Shown: piece after piece, positions 49,946 through 58,256 of the stretch
Layout of the letters: the number at the start of each line of letters is the position of its first letter
How positions within the stretch are numbered: position 1 is the first letter of the stretch
NCBI GenBank assembly: GCA_900542825.1
Contig: UQOY01000001.1
Coordinates: forward strand, 248,001-312,000
DNA: 64,000 nt
Source of the DNA: an uncultured Collinsella sp.
GTDB taxonomy: Bacteria; Actinomycetota; Coriobacteriia; Coriobacteriales; Coriobacteriaceae
Reading direction: 5' to 3'
Translations under genes and position numbers: made by a program
Notes under the pieces: generated by a model
Seen by the model: only the letters and a program-made list of their open reading frames with translations
The model's database searches: none
Told to the model about the DNA's origin: nothing

Positions 49946-50363
49946 GTCCCAACAACAGCCGATGCGGCCACCGACACCTTTTGAACGCCTTGCGGACCCC
50001 GAGGGAAGACGTCGCTCCGCCGACCCCAAGCTCACCGCCAACGGCGCCATCCGCGCTGGCCGTGCCGCGCAGTTTATGCCCTTTGCCGCCCTCACGGGAT
50101 ACTACGAGCTCGTGCGCAAACAAGAAATCACTGTTGAGCCCAAATGCGAACTCACGGAAGAAAAAGCCCTCGAGCTTTCGAAAAAGCTCGAGGGCCTCAA
50201 ACGCGGCGACTTGGTGCGCGTCACCTATTACGATATGTACGGCTATCGTAGCCGCACGGGCATTCTCGACGAAGTGTTACCCGCATTCAAGCTGCTCAAA
50301 CTCAGGGATATCGCCATCAACTTCGACGACATCCAAGGCATCGAGCTGCGTGGTCGAGCCTAG
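49938..50363 (+). CDS. YolD-like protein
   Basis: A 141-aa YolD-family protein. A Pro/Arg-rich N-terminus precedes GRAAQFMPFAALTGYYELVRKQEI (about 41-64), the family core, and a C-terminal DLVRVTYYDMYGYRSRTGILDEV. YolD proteins accompany UvrX-type Y-family polymerases in Gram-positive SOS operons, and their function is not settled. The GTG start follows AGGAGG and overlaps the polymerase stop by 8 nt. Its stop and the convergent surface-protein stop share CTAG (50360-50363). Confidence 0.82.
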   Translation: MPKSQQQPMRPPTPFERLADPEGRRRSADPKLTANGAIRAGRAAQFMPFAALTGYYELVRKQEITVEPKCELTEEKALELSKKLEGLKRGDLVRVTYYDMYGYRSRTGILDEVLPAFKLLKLRDIAINFDDIQGIELRGRA

Positions 50364-52885
50364 CGACGAGAACGCTTGCGCAAGACGAGAGCAATGCCAA
50401 GCACTGCGGCAGCTGCAACCAGCAATCCCAAGACCAGCGTGAGGGTCGAGTCGCCAGCGTGAGGCAGCGAGCCGTCCTTCGGAGTCTTCTTAGTGGTCGT
50501 CGAAGCGGTCGTCGTGGTGCTGCTCGACTGGCCGTTGCCGCCCGTCTGGCTGCCACCAGGCTGATCGCCGCCACCCGGCTGCGAAGGATCGGTGGGTTCC
50601 GTCGGATCCGGAGTACCGGGATCGATCGGGTTCTCAGAATTCTCCTTGCGCTGGATCCAAACCTGGCAACCATAGAACGGGTTGGCGGTACCGAGGCACA
50701 GACCCTGGTTGGTCACCGCAAAGGTGCGCAGGCCATGGTTATACGGATCGTTAAAGCCGTTGGTCGTCAGCGTCGTAAAGTTCACGCCGTCCTCGGTCAC
50801 ATACATATCAAAGCCGCGCTCGGCATCGCGCAGGTAGTACATGCACGTAAGGACACTCTGCAGCTTCTTGAGGTTCTCCTTGCTCAGCAGCTTATCGAGC
50901 GCATCCTGAATATCGCCCGGCAGCTCGGTGCCATAGGCATCCTCGTACTGCTGCTTCAGGCTCTCATAGCTATCGAGCATGTCCTGATACTGATCGGCAA
51001 AGGACTTGAAGTACGCGATCTCGCCATCGATCTTCTGGACATAAGCGGCGTCGTCCTCAACGTCCTGGGACATCGTCGCGGCCTGATCGCAAAGGTCGCC
51101 CGCGGCATCCTCCAGCGCATTGCTCAGGTCGCCGAAGCCCTTAGCGACCTCGGTCTTCTCGTCATCGACCTCGACGGCCTCGTCTGAATCATCGTCCTCG
51201 ACGGCCCCGTTTGAATCATCGTCCGCAGGCGTGTTCACGGGAACGATGGGCTTGTCAGGAGATTTCTTGTCGAGCAGGTGATCGAGCAGGTCCCTAAGAC
51301 GCTGAACCTGAGAGTTCCACTCCTCGGGCGTCATATCGATAATGTCGCCATTGGAGAACTGGCCGATCGGCTCAAGCAGGCTCGCGGTATCAAAGGTACC
51401 GATATACAGCTTGCCGTCGAACTTCTGCATGCGCCAAATGTACTGGTTCTCGTTTCGGCCAAAGCCCGAAGCCAGGCCGGAAATACCGCCCTCGGGGAAC
51501 ATGTCGGTGGGATCGCCAACGACGAGCTCCATGTTCTCGTCCTTGTCCATGCGATAGATGTTGACCGACTGCTCGAGATTGGCATTCACAAACGAGCAGT
51601 CAACGCCGCCCATGCCGCTCTTGCCGCCCTCTTCGGTGTTGGATTTGTTGAACAGGATGCGCTCGAGAGCAATCTCCTCGTCGTTGTATTCACCGATATA
51701 GAGGTAGTCGTTGTAGACGATGAGGTTAGCAGCGCCAGAACGGGTACGGGCAGGATCGATGCCAAAGCAGTACTTTGCACCGTCCGTATCCTGATCGCCA
51801 ACAATGGGAGTCCACGAATAGCTGCCGTCGGCGTTCTTGTCGCCACGGACCATGGCAAACGACTGCATGGAATTATCATCGGGAGCGTTCTCGGGCGTAC
51901 CGGTGCAGATGGTCGCATAGAGATGGCCATTGTACGAGACCATATCCCAAATGGCGCCGCCGTAGATGCTGTCCTTATAGCGAATCGCCGGATAGTTAAA
52001 CAGCGTGCCCGAGTTGGCAATCTCGGTGAAGCTGCCCGGGCCCTTCGAGGGGTCAGACGACGTCAGGATTGTCGACACAAAATTACCGTTCGCGTCTTTA
52101 CCCACATTACTGATGACGAGCTGTCCATCATGGACGCACATGCCGCGGATACCGGTAGAAATGCCCTGCTTGTAGGCATCGCGGTAATCGTCCGCGCTCG
52201 AAAGGCCCTGATAGACAACTTTCCAATCATCCGTCTTAGGATCGATCTCATATACAGCAGGCAGGCCGCTTTTGCCGCCATTGGTCCTGACGCTGCCGCA
52301 GAAATAGAGCTTACCCTTATAGCTCACGGCATTGCGGAACAAAGGACCGACGCCGTTGAGCGATTCAGAGAGCAGCAACTTGGTCTCACCGGTCTTGGTA
52401 TTGATCTTGACCAAGATGCCGCCGCTGTCCTTGTCGGCCGTGCCGTCCTCCTTCTGCTGTCCATAGAAGAAGGTGCCGTTAAACATGGCCTCCAGCGTCA
52501 GGCGCATGGTCTCGGCATCAAAGGAATCGCCCAGCGTGCCGTTCATGAGCGTCAGCGTGTTGCCCATCGCTGCATAGCAGGTGCCCACATAAAGCCAATC
52601 ACCATAGCTCGCAGCCGCCCAAGTGTAGCTCTGGCCGCGATCGCCTTCGTTGTTGGCCGTGTTACCATCGGCGCCCGGAACGGCAACGGCACCGTTACCC
52701 TGGTAGTCGACGATACCATCCGGCTGCGACGTTCCTACCGTAGGATGCGAGAGCTTCTCAAAGGAATACCCATTTCCCGCATTGTAGGTAACGGCACCCG
52801 AAGCTTCTTCGGCGTGCGCCGGCAGCGGCGATACCAAGATGGCGGCAAGCGCTGCCACCAAGCCAAGTGTTCCCACTCGTCTCAT
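50360..52885 (-). CDS. Large surface protein with LPHAG sorting-like motif
   Basis: An 841-aa exported protein. The signal peptide (residues 1-25) ends near PAHA|EEA. Residues about 30-540 have repeated beta-strand elements of a propeller-like type (SYGDWLYVGTCYAA, SYKGKLYFCGS, SYNGHLYATICTG, VYNDYLYIGEYNDE, KFDGKLYIGTFD). An Asp-rich linker and a helical segment (about 570-700) follow, then another DMYVTEDGVNF beta module. A Pro/Gly/Ser/Thr stalk (about 755-805) leads to LPHAGD, a transmembrane helix and RKRSRR, a sortase-type anchor with an unusual Ala at the Thr position. It is probably a wall-attached sensor or adhesin. The function is unknown. Confidence 0.75.
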   Translation of the reverse strand: MRRVGTLGLVAALAAILVSPLPAHAEEASGAVTYNAGNGYSFEKLSHPTVGTSQPDGIVDYQGNGAVAVPGADGNTANNEGDRGQSYTWAAASYGDWLYVGTCYAAMGNTLTLMNGTLGDSFDAETMRLTLEAMFNGTFFYGQQKEDGTADKDSGGILVKINTKTGETKLLLSESLNGVGPLFRNAVSYKGKLYFCGSVRTNGGKSGLPAVYEIDPKTDDWKVVYQGLSSADDYRDAYKQGISTGIRGMCVHDGQLVISNVGKDANGNFVSTILTSSDPSKGPGSFTEIANSGTLFNYPAIRYKDSIYGGAIWDMVSYNGHLYATICTGTPENAPDDNSMQSFAMVRGDKNADGSYSWTPIVGDQDTDGAKYCFGIDPARTRSGAANLIVYNDYLYIGEYNDEEIALERILFNKSNTEEGGKSGMGGVDCSFVNANLEQSVNIYRMDKDENMELVVGDPTDMFPEGGISGLASGFGRNENQYIWRMQKFDGKLYIGTFDTASLLEPIGQFSNGDIIDMTPEEWNSQVQRLRDLLDHLLDKKSPDKPIVPVNTPADDDSNGAVEDDDSDEAVEVDDEKTEVAKGFGDLSNALEDAAGDLCDQAATMSQDVEDDAAYVQKIDGEIAYFKSFADQYQDMLDSYESLKQQYEDAYGTELPGDIQDALDKLLSKENLKKLQSVLTCMYYLRDAERGFDMYVTEDGVNFTTLTTNGFNDPYNHGLRTFAVTNQGLCLGTANPFYGCQVWIQRKENSENPIDPGTPDPTEPTDPSQPGGGDQPGGSQTGGNGQSSSTTTTASTTTKKTPKDGSLPHAGDSTLTLVLGLLVAAAAVLGIALVLRKRSRR

Positions 52886-53158
52886 AAGGCTATAGCCTCC
52901 CCTGTCCTTAAGCCCAGTTTTAGCATTTCTCATCTCTGTCCACGGTTAATTGCGATCTGGGCACAACAATAATCAGCATATAAATATACACCTGTAATTT
53001 TTTGGACGGGTTAATAGATGCTCGATTGGTAGCGAATTCCGCGCAAACCGTCACCAAACTCCACTTTTGCCGCATCTAAAGGTTATTTTTTGCGCAAATT
53101 TTTGGATGCCGATAGTCACAATGAGCAGGAGTCCGGTATCCACCGGAGAGGGCAACGC

Positions 53159-53542
53159 CTACATTTTCATAACGTAATAGCCCGCGCCCCTCACCGCCGT
53201 CTCGAGTGTGTCGCGATCAACCGGGCGCTTCGAGCGCACGCGTGCTGTGTGGTCCGCGTACGTTACCGTTGCCCACACGCCGTCCAGCGCATTGAGGGCA
53301 TTGGCTACGTTCTGAGCGCAGCCGTCACAGCTCATGCCGCCGATGAGCAGCTCATCGCTATAGGGATAGTGCGACGCATCTGTATCCACCACAACAACCT
53401 TTTTGGCCTTCTTGCCGCTCGTACCATCGCTGCAACAACTCTTCCCGTGTGTCGATGCGGCAATGCGACGCAGTCCAAAAAACATGCCGACGGCAATGAC
53501 GGCCAGCACGATGAGATTCGCAGGGTTGAGCAAGTTACTCAT
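53159..53542 (-). CDS. Membrane-anchored HMA copper-type protein
   Basis: A 127-aa protein with an N-terminal transmembrane helix (about 7-25), a short Cys-containing segment (GKSCCSDGTSGKK, about 34-46) and a C-terminal heavy-metal-associated domain. The metal motif is GMSCDGCAQNV (about 69-79; CxxC). It probably passes Cu+ at the membrane. No copper ATPase or chaperone gene is adjacent. The ATG at 53542 follows AAAGGGA. The upstream CsoR-like dyad suggests copper-dependent expression. Confidence 0.82.
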   Translation of the reverse strand: MSNLLNPANLIVLAVIAVGMFFGLRRIAASTHGKSCCSDGTSGKKAKKVVVVDTDASHYPYSDELLIGGMSCDGCAQNVANALNALDGVWATVTYADHTARVRSKRPVDRDTLETAVRGAGYYVMKM

Positions 53543-53571
53543 GCGTTTCCCTTTCAATTAGCCCTATCTAG

Positions 53572-53588
53572 ATACCCCCATGGGGTGT
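53572..53588. promoter_or_regulatory. CsoR-like copper operator
   Basis: The dyad ATACCCC (53572-53578) and GGGGTGT (53582-53588) around CAT lies 30 nt upstream of the HMA gene. It resembles CsoR operators of the form ATACCC-N-GGGTAT. The gap between 52886 and 53158 holds no other recognisable element. Confidence 0.65.
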
Positions 53589-53716
53589 CCCCATCTTAAC
53601 TCAAAATCATGTCCGTTCGGTCAATTAGTTTCCCTCTTCAAACTTCTTTGTTGACCATGGCTTACTTTCATGTATAAGTTTTCCTAAGCTAACAGTTTAG
53701 ATCCGTAAGGAGCGCC

Positions 53717-54421
53717 GTGACTCGTACCATAGACATCCCAACGTTTCAGGCAGCAGTCGTGCGCAACTGCTCCCCCACGCTTGCGGGCATCAAGCCGGCA
53801 TCGCTCTTTACCTATCCCGGCGTCTACGCCCATCAGGATGGTTCGGGCGCGACCGCGCCAATCACAGATCGCCGAGTACGTCTGCTCAACGTTATCGCCC
53901 GGTGCGATCACGAGCTTAATCCGTTCGGCATCCATCTGAGCGTTTTGGTCTGGCGCCCCTGCGGGGCGCTCATATACGCATGTCGGCCCAATAGCCTCGC
54001 CACTTACCTTGCTGACCCGCGCGCCAAAACGGCACTCGCCAAGGAGGGCTACGACACCGGCAACCTCTCGGCATGTCTTGTACACCTGGCATCGCGCATC
54101 ACGCTCGCAAGCAATAACGCCGCGGAATGCGCATGCGGCCAAACCCGATGTGCATTGGACCATCAAGCACACTGCGACAACGGCTGCACCTGTGAGTTCC
54201 CACACGAAATTGGCTATTTCCTGGGATATCCCTACGACGACGTGCACGAGTTTATCGTCCAGCATGGCGAGAACTACAAGGTCTTTGGACCTTGGAAGGT
54301 CTACACGAATGTCGGGCAAGCGCTTGCGACGTTCGAATCCTACCGCGCTTGCACGCAGCACCTCACCCATGTCTATCAGCAGGGCCACAGCCTAGCAAAA
54401 CTTGCTCAGGCAACCCGATAG
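53717..54421 (+). CDS. DUF3793 family protein
   Basis: A 234-aa cytosolic protein of the DUF3793 family, often beside a flavodoxin in anaerobes. The pattern FQAAVVRNCSPTLAGIKPASLF (about 9-30), LVWRPCGALIYACRP (about 77) and GYFLGYPYDDVHEFI (about 165-179) is characteristic. A Cys-rich cluster, ECACGQTRCALDHQAHCDNGCTC (about 135-157), may bind a metal. The GTG start follows AAGGAG. The next gene is a flavodoxin 46 nt downstream, so the two likely act together in an anaerobic redox or iron/heme task, though the role is not known. Confidence 0.82.
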   Translation: MTRTIDIPTFQAAVVRNCSPTLAGIKPASLFTYPGVYAHQDGSGATAPITDRRVRLLNVIARCDHELNPFGIHLSVLVWRPCGALIYACRPNSLATYLADPRAKTALAKEGYDTGNLSACLVHLASRITLASNNAAECACGQTRCALDHQAHCDNGCTCEFPHEIGYFLGYPYDDVHEFIVQHGENYKVFGPWKVYTNVGQALATFESYRACTQHLTHVYQQGHSLAKLAQATR

Positions 54422-54467
54422 AGCATTCAAACCGCGGCCGCACGCCGCACAACCGAAAGGACTCAAT

Positions 54468-54887
54468 ATGAGCAAGATCGCCGTCGTCTACTGGAGCGGC
54501 ACAGGCAACACCGAGGCCATGGCAAACCTCGTTGCCGAGGGTGCGGCGTCAGTCGGCGCCGAGGCCGAAGTCATCCCCTGCGCCGACTTCTCTGCCGACA
54601 AGGCCACCAACTATGATGCCTTCGCCTTCGGCTGCCCCGCCATGGGCTCCGAGGAGCTTGAATACGATGAGTTCCAGCCCGTGTGGGATGAGGTCAAGGA
54701 AGCCCTCGGCGACAAGAAGGTCGTCCTCTTTGGTTCCTATTCGTGGGCCGAGGGCGAGTGGATGGACAATTGGAAGGCGGATGCCGACGAGGCGGGCGTT
54801 AACGTGGTCGACTCCGTCATCTGTTACGACGCCCCCGACGATGAGGACGAGGCGGCCTGCCGCGCCCTTGGAGCCGAGCTCGCCTAG
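54468..54887 (+). CDS. Flavodoxin
   Basis: A 139-aa FMN electron carrier. The phosphate-binding loop is WSGTGNTEAMA (about 9-19), and the flavin-contacting strands are FAFGCPAMGSEELE (about 52-65) and VVLFGSYSWAEGEWM (about 85-99), typical of short-chain flavodoxins. GAAAGGA precedes the ATG. It is probably the redox partner of the DUF3793 protein or a ferredoxin substitute. Confidence 0.92.
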   Translation: MSKIAVVYWSGTGNTEAMANLVAEGAASVGAEAEVIPCADFSADKATNYDAFAFGCPAMGSEELEYDEFQPVWDEVKEALGDKKVVLFGSYSWAEGEWMDNWKADADEAGVNVVDSVICYDAPDDEDEAACRALGAELA

Positions 54888-54944
54888 CGGCAATGAGCTC
54901 CGCCCGTAACGCGCTCTGCACCAAAACACATTCGCGTCCCAACA

Positions 54945-54980
54945 AAAACGGGAGCCGGATCACATCCGGCTCCCGTTTTC
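54945..54980. terminator. Bidirectional terminator
   Basis: A perfect 16-bp stem, AAAACGGGAGCCGGAT (54945-54960) with its complement (54964-54979), has a 3-nt loop and A/T ends on both strands. It lies between the flavodoxin and the convergent ABC ATPase. Confidence 0.93.
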
Positions 54981-55004
54981 TGCTATGTCAGTCATATAAA
55001 GCGG

Positions 55005-55757
55005 CTACGAGATATTGCCCAAGAACGCCTTGGTGCGCTCGCTCTTAGGATGGTCGAAGACCTCGCTCGGCGTGCCATCTTCCACGATAACACCGCCGTC
55101 CATAAAGACGACGCGGTCGGCGACGTCGCGGGCGAAGCCCATCTCGTGCGTCACCACGATCATGGTCATGCCGTCACGCGCCAGGTCGCGCATGACCCCC
55201 AACACGTCGCGGACAAGCTCGGGATCGAGTGCCGACGTGGCCTCATCAAAGAGCATCACGTGCGGGTTCATCGACAGGGCGCGGGCGATCGCCACGCGCT
55301 GCTGCTGACCGCCCGACAGCTGGCTCGGCATAAAGTCGATACGCTCAGCCAGACCGACCTTGGTGAGCTCCTCGACGGCGATCTTCTCGGCCTCTTCCTT
55401 GCTGCGCTTGAGCACCTTTTGCTGCGCGAGCATGACGTTCTTTTTGACCGATAGGTGCGGGAACAGGTTGAACTGCTGAAACACCATGCCCAAGTGCGTA
55501 CGCACCTTATTGAGGTCAACGCCCTTGGCGCACACATCCACGCCCTCGACGACAATCGAACCGCTCGTGGGCTCCTCGAGACGGTTAATGCAGCGGAGCA
55601 TCGTCGATTTACCCGAGCCCGAGGGGCCCAGGACCACGACGACCTCACCCTTGTGCACATCCAGATCGATGTCGCGCAGGACCACGTTATCGCCAAAGGC
55701 CTTCTGGAGATTCTTGATGCTGACGACGACCTCGTTCGAGTTATTGGTTTCGCTCAT
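55005..55757 (-). CDS. Polar amino-acid ABC transporter ATPase
   Basis: A 250-aa GlnQ/HisP-type ATPase. Walker A is VLGPSGSGKST (about 42), signature LSGGQQQRVAIARAL (about 143), Walker B VMLFDEATSALDPE (about 163) and an H-loop in VVTHEMGF (about 199). It powers import of a polar amino acid together with the permease (12 nt upstream) and the binding protein. It is the last gene of the operon. Confidence 0.93.
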   Translation of the reverse strand: MSETNNSNEVVVSIKNLQKAFGDNVVLRDIDLDVHKGEVVVVLGPSGSGKSTMLRCINRLEEPTSGSIVVEGVDVCAKGVDLNKVRTHLGMVFQQFNLFPHLSVKKNVMLAQQKVLKRSKEEAEKIAVEELTKVGLAERIDFMPSQLSGGQQQRVAIARALSMNPHVMLFDEATSALDPELVRDVLGVMRDLARDGMTMIVVTHEMGFARDVADRVVFMDGGVIVEDGTPSEVFDHPKSERTKAFLGNIS

Positions 55758-55769
55758 AATAGAACCTCC

Positions 55770-57131
55770 TTACAGACCAGCGATATGGTCGGCGGGCGTC
55801 GCGACAACCTGTCCGGCGCTCTTGGTGGGACGCTTCTTTTTGGTTTCGGCCGTACCCAGCAGCCTCGCCTCAAGACCGCTCACCAAGCGCGCAAGCGGCA
55901 GGGTAATGATCAGATAGAACAGGGCGGCAACCACATACGGCGTAATGGAGCCCGTCGTTGCCACGATGGTGCGGGCGTTCATGACGATCTCGACCACGCC
56001 CACGGCAGCGAGCAGCGACGTATCCTTGTAAAGCAGGATAAACTCGCTGGTCAGCGTAGGCAAAACATTGCGGAACGTCTGCGGAATCATAACGTAGAGC
56101 AGCGTCTGGAAGGCATTCATGCCCAGCGAGCGAGCAGCCTCGTTTTGGCCCTTGGGGATCGATTGAATACCGGCACGGAAGATCTCGCACAGGTACGCAG
56201 ACGAGTTCATGGCCATGACGATGACGCCCAAGACGTAGTCGTCCACCTTGACGCCGGCAAGCGGCAGGCCAAAGAATGCAATATAGATCTGCAGGAACGC
56301 CGGCGTACCGCGGATGATATTCACATAGATGCCGGCAAGGCAGCGCAGGATGCGCGATTTGGAGATGCGCATGAGCGACAGGGCAAAGCCAAAGGGAATT
56401 GCCAGCGGAAACGCCACGAGCACGATCGAGAGCGACATGAGGAAGCCCTTAAAGACGATCGGCAGGCTTTGGACCAAAATGACTGGGTTCAAGAACAGGC
56501 GCAGGAACATATTGGAGTTCCAAGCCTCGACCCACGGCTGCTCCTTAAGATCGGCCAGGAAGTTATCGAAGGCCGTCACGCCCTTGATCTCGACGGAAGG
56601 AATCTTGGAAATCTTCTTGGTCGAACCGTCGGCGAGCGTATAGGTGCCGCTAAAGGCCTCATCGCCGCCCTCGACGGGAAACGTCACGCCGTAAACCTCG
56701 ACACGGAAAAAGCCGCCGGCAGGCGCCGTCTCGCCAAAGTCGATCTTGAGCGTCTGGCCATCAGCCTTGCACGTGGGCTTCATGGGCGTACGATCCATGA
56801 GGTCCTCGCCCGAGAGCATCGTCAATCGCGTGTCATCGGTGCCAAACGTCGTGCCGTCGACAAACGTCAGCGAAAGACCGCTCAGCTCCTCGTCGGCATC
56901 GGCCTGAACCTCCCAGGTAATGCGCGTCTCGGTGCCGCCGACCACAGCGCTGCCCGAACCAGTGTTGGGTCGGGCGGTAATCTTTGCGGTCTCAAGCGCC
57001 TGGGCGGTCGTGGGCGCATATGCCCCCGCGCACACCAGCGCGAGCGCCACGGCCATGACGCAGGCTAGCTTTTGGAGCAAGGCGGGCAGTGAAAAACGCT
57101 GCTCCGCGGCCCCTTTGTTCAGTCGAGACAA
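55770..57131 (-). CDS. Amino-acid ABC permease with extra exported domain
   Basis: A 453-aa permease whose C-terminal half (about 215-430) is a GlnP/HisM-type membrane domain: FKGFLMSLSIVLVAFPLAIPFG, IYVNIIRGTPAFLQIYIAFFG and the ATPase-coupling EAARSLGMNAFQTLLYVMIPQ loop. Unlike normal 220-250-aa permeases, it has an N-terminal signal-like helix (about 16-40) followed by a beta-rich domain of about 150 residues (ITWEVQADADEELSGLSLTFVDG...FRVEVYGVTFPVEGG), probably outside the membrane. The TTG at 57131 is chosen because AGGAG lies 6 nt upstream; an ATG at 57239 would add unsupported residues. The N-terminal fold is not recognised. Confidence 0.85.
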   Translation of the reverse strand: MSRLNKGAAEQRFSLPALLQKLACVMAVALALVCAGAYAPTTAQALETAKITARPNTGSGSAVVGGTETRITWEVQADADEELSGLSLTFVDGTTFGTDDTRLTMLSGEDLMDRTPMKPTCKADGQTLKIDFGETAPAGGFFRVEVYGVTFPVEGGDEAFSGTYTLADGSTKKISKIPSVEIKGVTAFDNFLADLKEQPWVEAWNSNMFLRLFLNPVILVQSLPIVFKGFLMSLSIVLVAFPLAIPFGFALSLMRISKSRILRCLAGIYVNIIRGTPAFLQIYIAFFGLPLAGVKVDDYVLGVIVMAMNSSAYLCEIFRAGIQSIPKGQNEAARSLGMNAFQTLLYVMIPQTFRNVLPTLTSEFILLYKDTSLLAAVGVVEIVMNARTIVATTGSITPYVVAALFYLIITLPLARLVSGLEARLLGTAETKKKRPTKSAGQVVATPADHIAGL

Positions 57132-57199
57132 GGTGGCTCCTATCGTAGAAGTTGCCGGCAAAACGAGACGGAAACACTCTCCGTCAAGAGAAGCGCAAA

Positions 57200-57226
57200 G
57201 GCCCTCTCCGCAAAACGGAAAGGGCC
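57200..57226 (-). terminator. Attenuator-like hairpin in transporter operon
   Basis: GGCCCTCTCCG (57200-57210) pairs with CGGAAAGGGCC (57216-57226), one mismatch, between the binding-protein gene and the permease gene. Partial termination here would give more binding protein than permease, a common arrangement. Confidence 0.6.
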
Positions 57227-57248
57227 CGCGCGCAATCAAGTAGCTATT

Positions 57249-58109
57249 TTACTTGATGTTGTACTTAGCCATGAGGGCGTCAACGGTACCGTCGTCGGTC
57301 AGGTCCTTGATGGCCTGGTTGATGTCGTCCTTGAGCTTGGTATTGCCCTGGTTGATGGCGATGGCGTACTCCTCGCCGGTGCTGATCTGCTTGATGGTCT
57401 GGCAGCTATTGAACTGCTCGGCAGTCAGCTGGCTGGCAACGGAGCGGTTGGTGACTACGGCGTCGCCCTTATCGGACTGCAGGGCGCTGAAGCACTCGGT
57501 AGCGTCCTTGTAGGGGACGATCTTGGCCTTGGGGAAGTTCTCCTGGGCAAAGGCCTCGGCGGTCGAGCCGGACTGGACGATGATGGTAGCGTCGGCGTTG
57601 TTGAGCTTCTCGCTGAAGTTATCGGCCGTGATGTCGGTGTTATCGACCTTGGTCACGATAGCCTGATCGTCCATGTAGTAGGAATCGGAGAAAGTGACTT
57701 CCTTCTCACGCTCGGGCGTGTCGGTGATAGCCGCGATGGCGACGTCATACTTGGCGCCCGAAGCGACACCCGGGACCAGCGTGTCGAAGTCGTTATTGAC
57801 GTACTCGACATCCAGACCCAGCTTATCGCCGATAGCCTTAATGAGTTCAAGGTCAAAGCCCTGGTAGTCGCCATTGTCATCCTTGTACTCAAACGGAGCG
57901 TACTCGGCAGAGGTGCCGACGGTCAGCGTACCGTCCTTGACGAGCGCGTACTCCTTGGAGCCGTCGACCTTCTCGACCTTAGCGTCGTCAGAGCTGCTGG
58001 AACTGGCATCAGAACCAGAGGCGGCGTTGGACGAGCCGCAGCCCGTCAGAGCAAGGGCGAGCGCCATAGCACCCGTGGCGGCAAATGCGCCAAGCTTCTT
58101 CAGCTTCAT
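57249..58109 (-). CDS. Amino-acid ABC transporter binding lipoprotein
   Basis: A 286-aa extracellular solute-binding protein of family 3. The lipoprotein signal peptide has the lipobox ALTGCGSS (Cys about 23), then a Ser/Asp-rich linker to about 48. The family 3 core follows: TLTVGTSAEYAPFEYKDDNG (about 60-79), FDLELIKAIGDKLGLDVEYV and VAIAAITDTPEREKEVTFSDSYY (about 125-147). The ATG at 58109 follows GGAAGGAG. It captures a polar amino acid for the permease and ATPase encoded downstream. The ligand cannot be told from sequence alone. Confidence 0.93.
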   Translation of the reverse strand: MKLKKLGAFAATGAMALALALTGCGSSNAASGSDASSSSSDDAKVEKVDGSKEYALVKDGTLTVGTSAEYAPFEYKDDNGDYQGFDLELIKAIGDKLGLDVEYVNNDFDTLVPGVASGAKYDVAIAAITDTPEREKEVTFSDSYYMDDQAIVTKVDNTDITADNFSEKLNNADATIIVQSGSTAEAFAQENFPKAKIVPYKDATECFSALQSDKGDAVVTNRSVASQLTAEQFNSCQTIKQISTGEEYAIAINQGNTKLKDDINQAIKDLTDDGTVDALMAKYNIK

Positions 58110-58256
58110 GATCAGTCTCCTTCCAATGACCCCACGTGATTCAGGGGTCTGCAAAAACTGAGGGTTATTATGCACCTTCTTGGAAGAATCCGCAATTAGA
58201 AAACTGATTGAAACAAACCCATAACGTGAATGGAGCACTCCACTTTATGACAGTCA

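Noticed and set aside
55455..57068. Open frame of 537 codons on the + strand opposite the transporter genes
   Set aside because: It is a His/Arg/Gly-rich shadow of the ABC ATPase and permease, which have complete motif sets.
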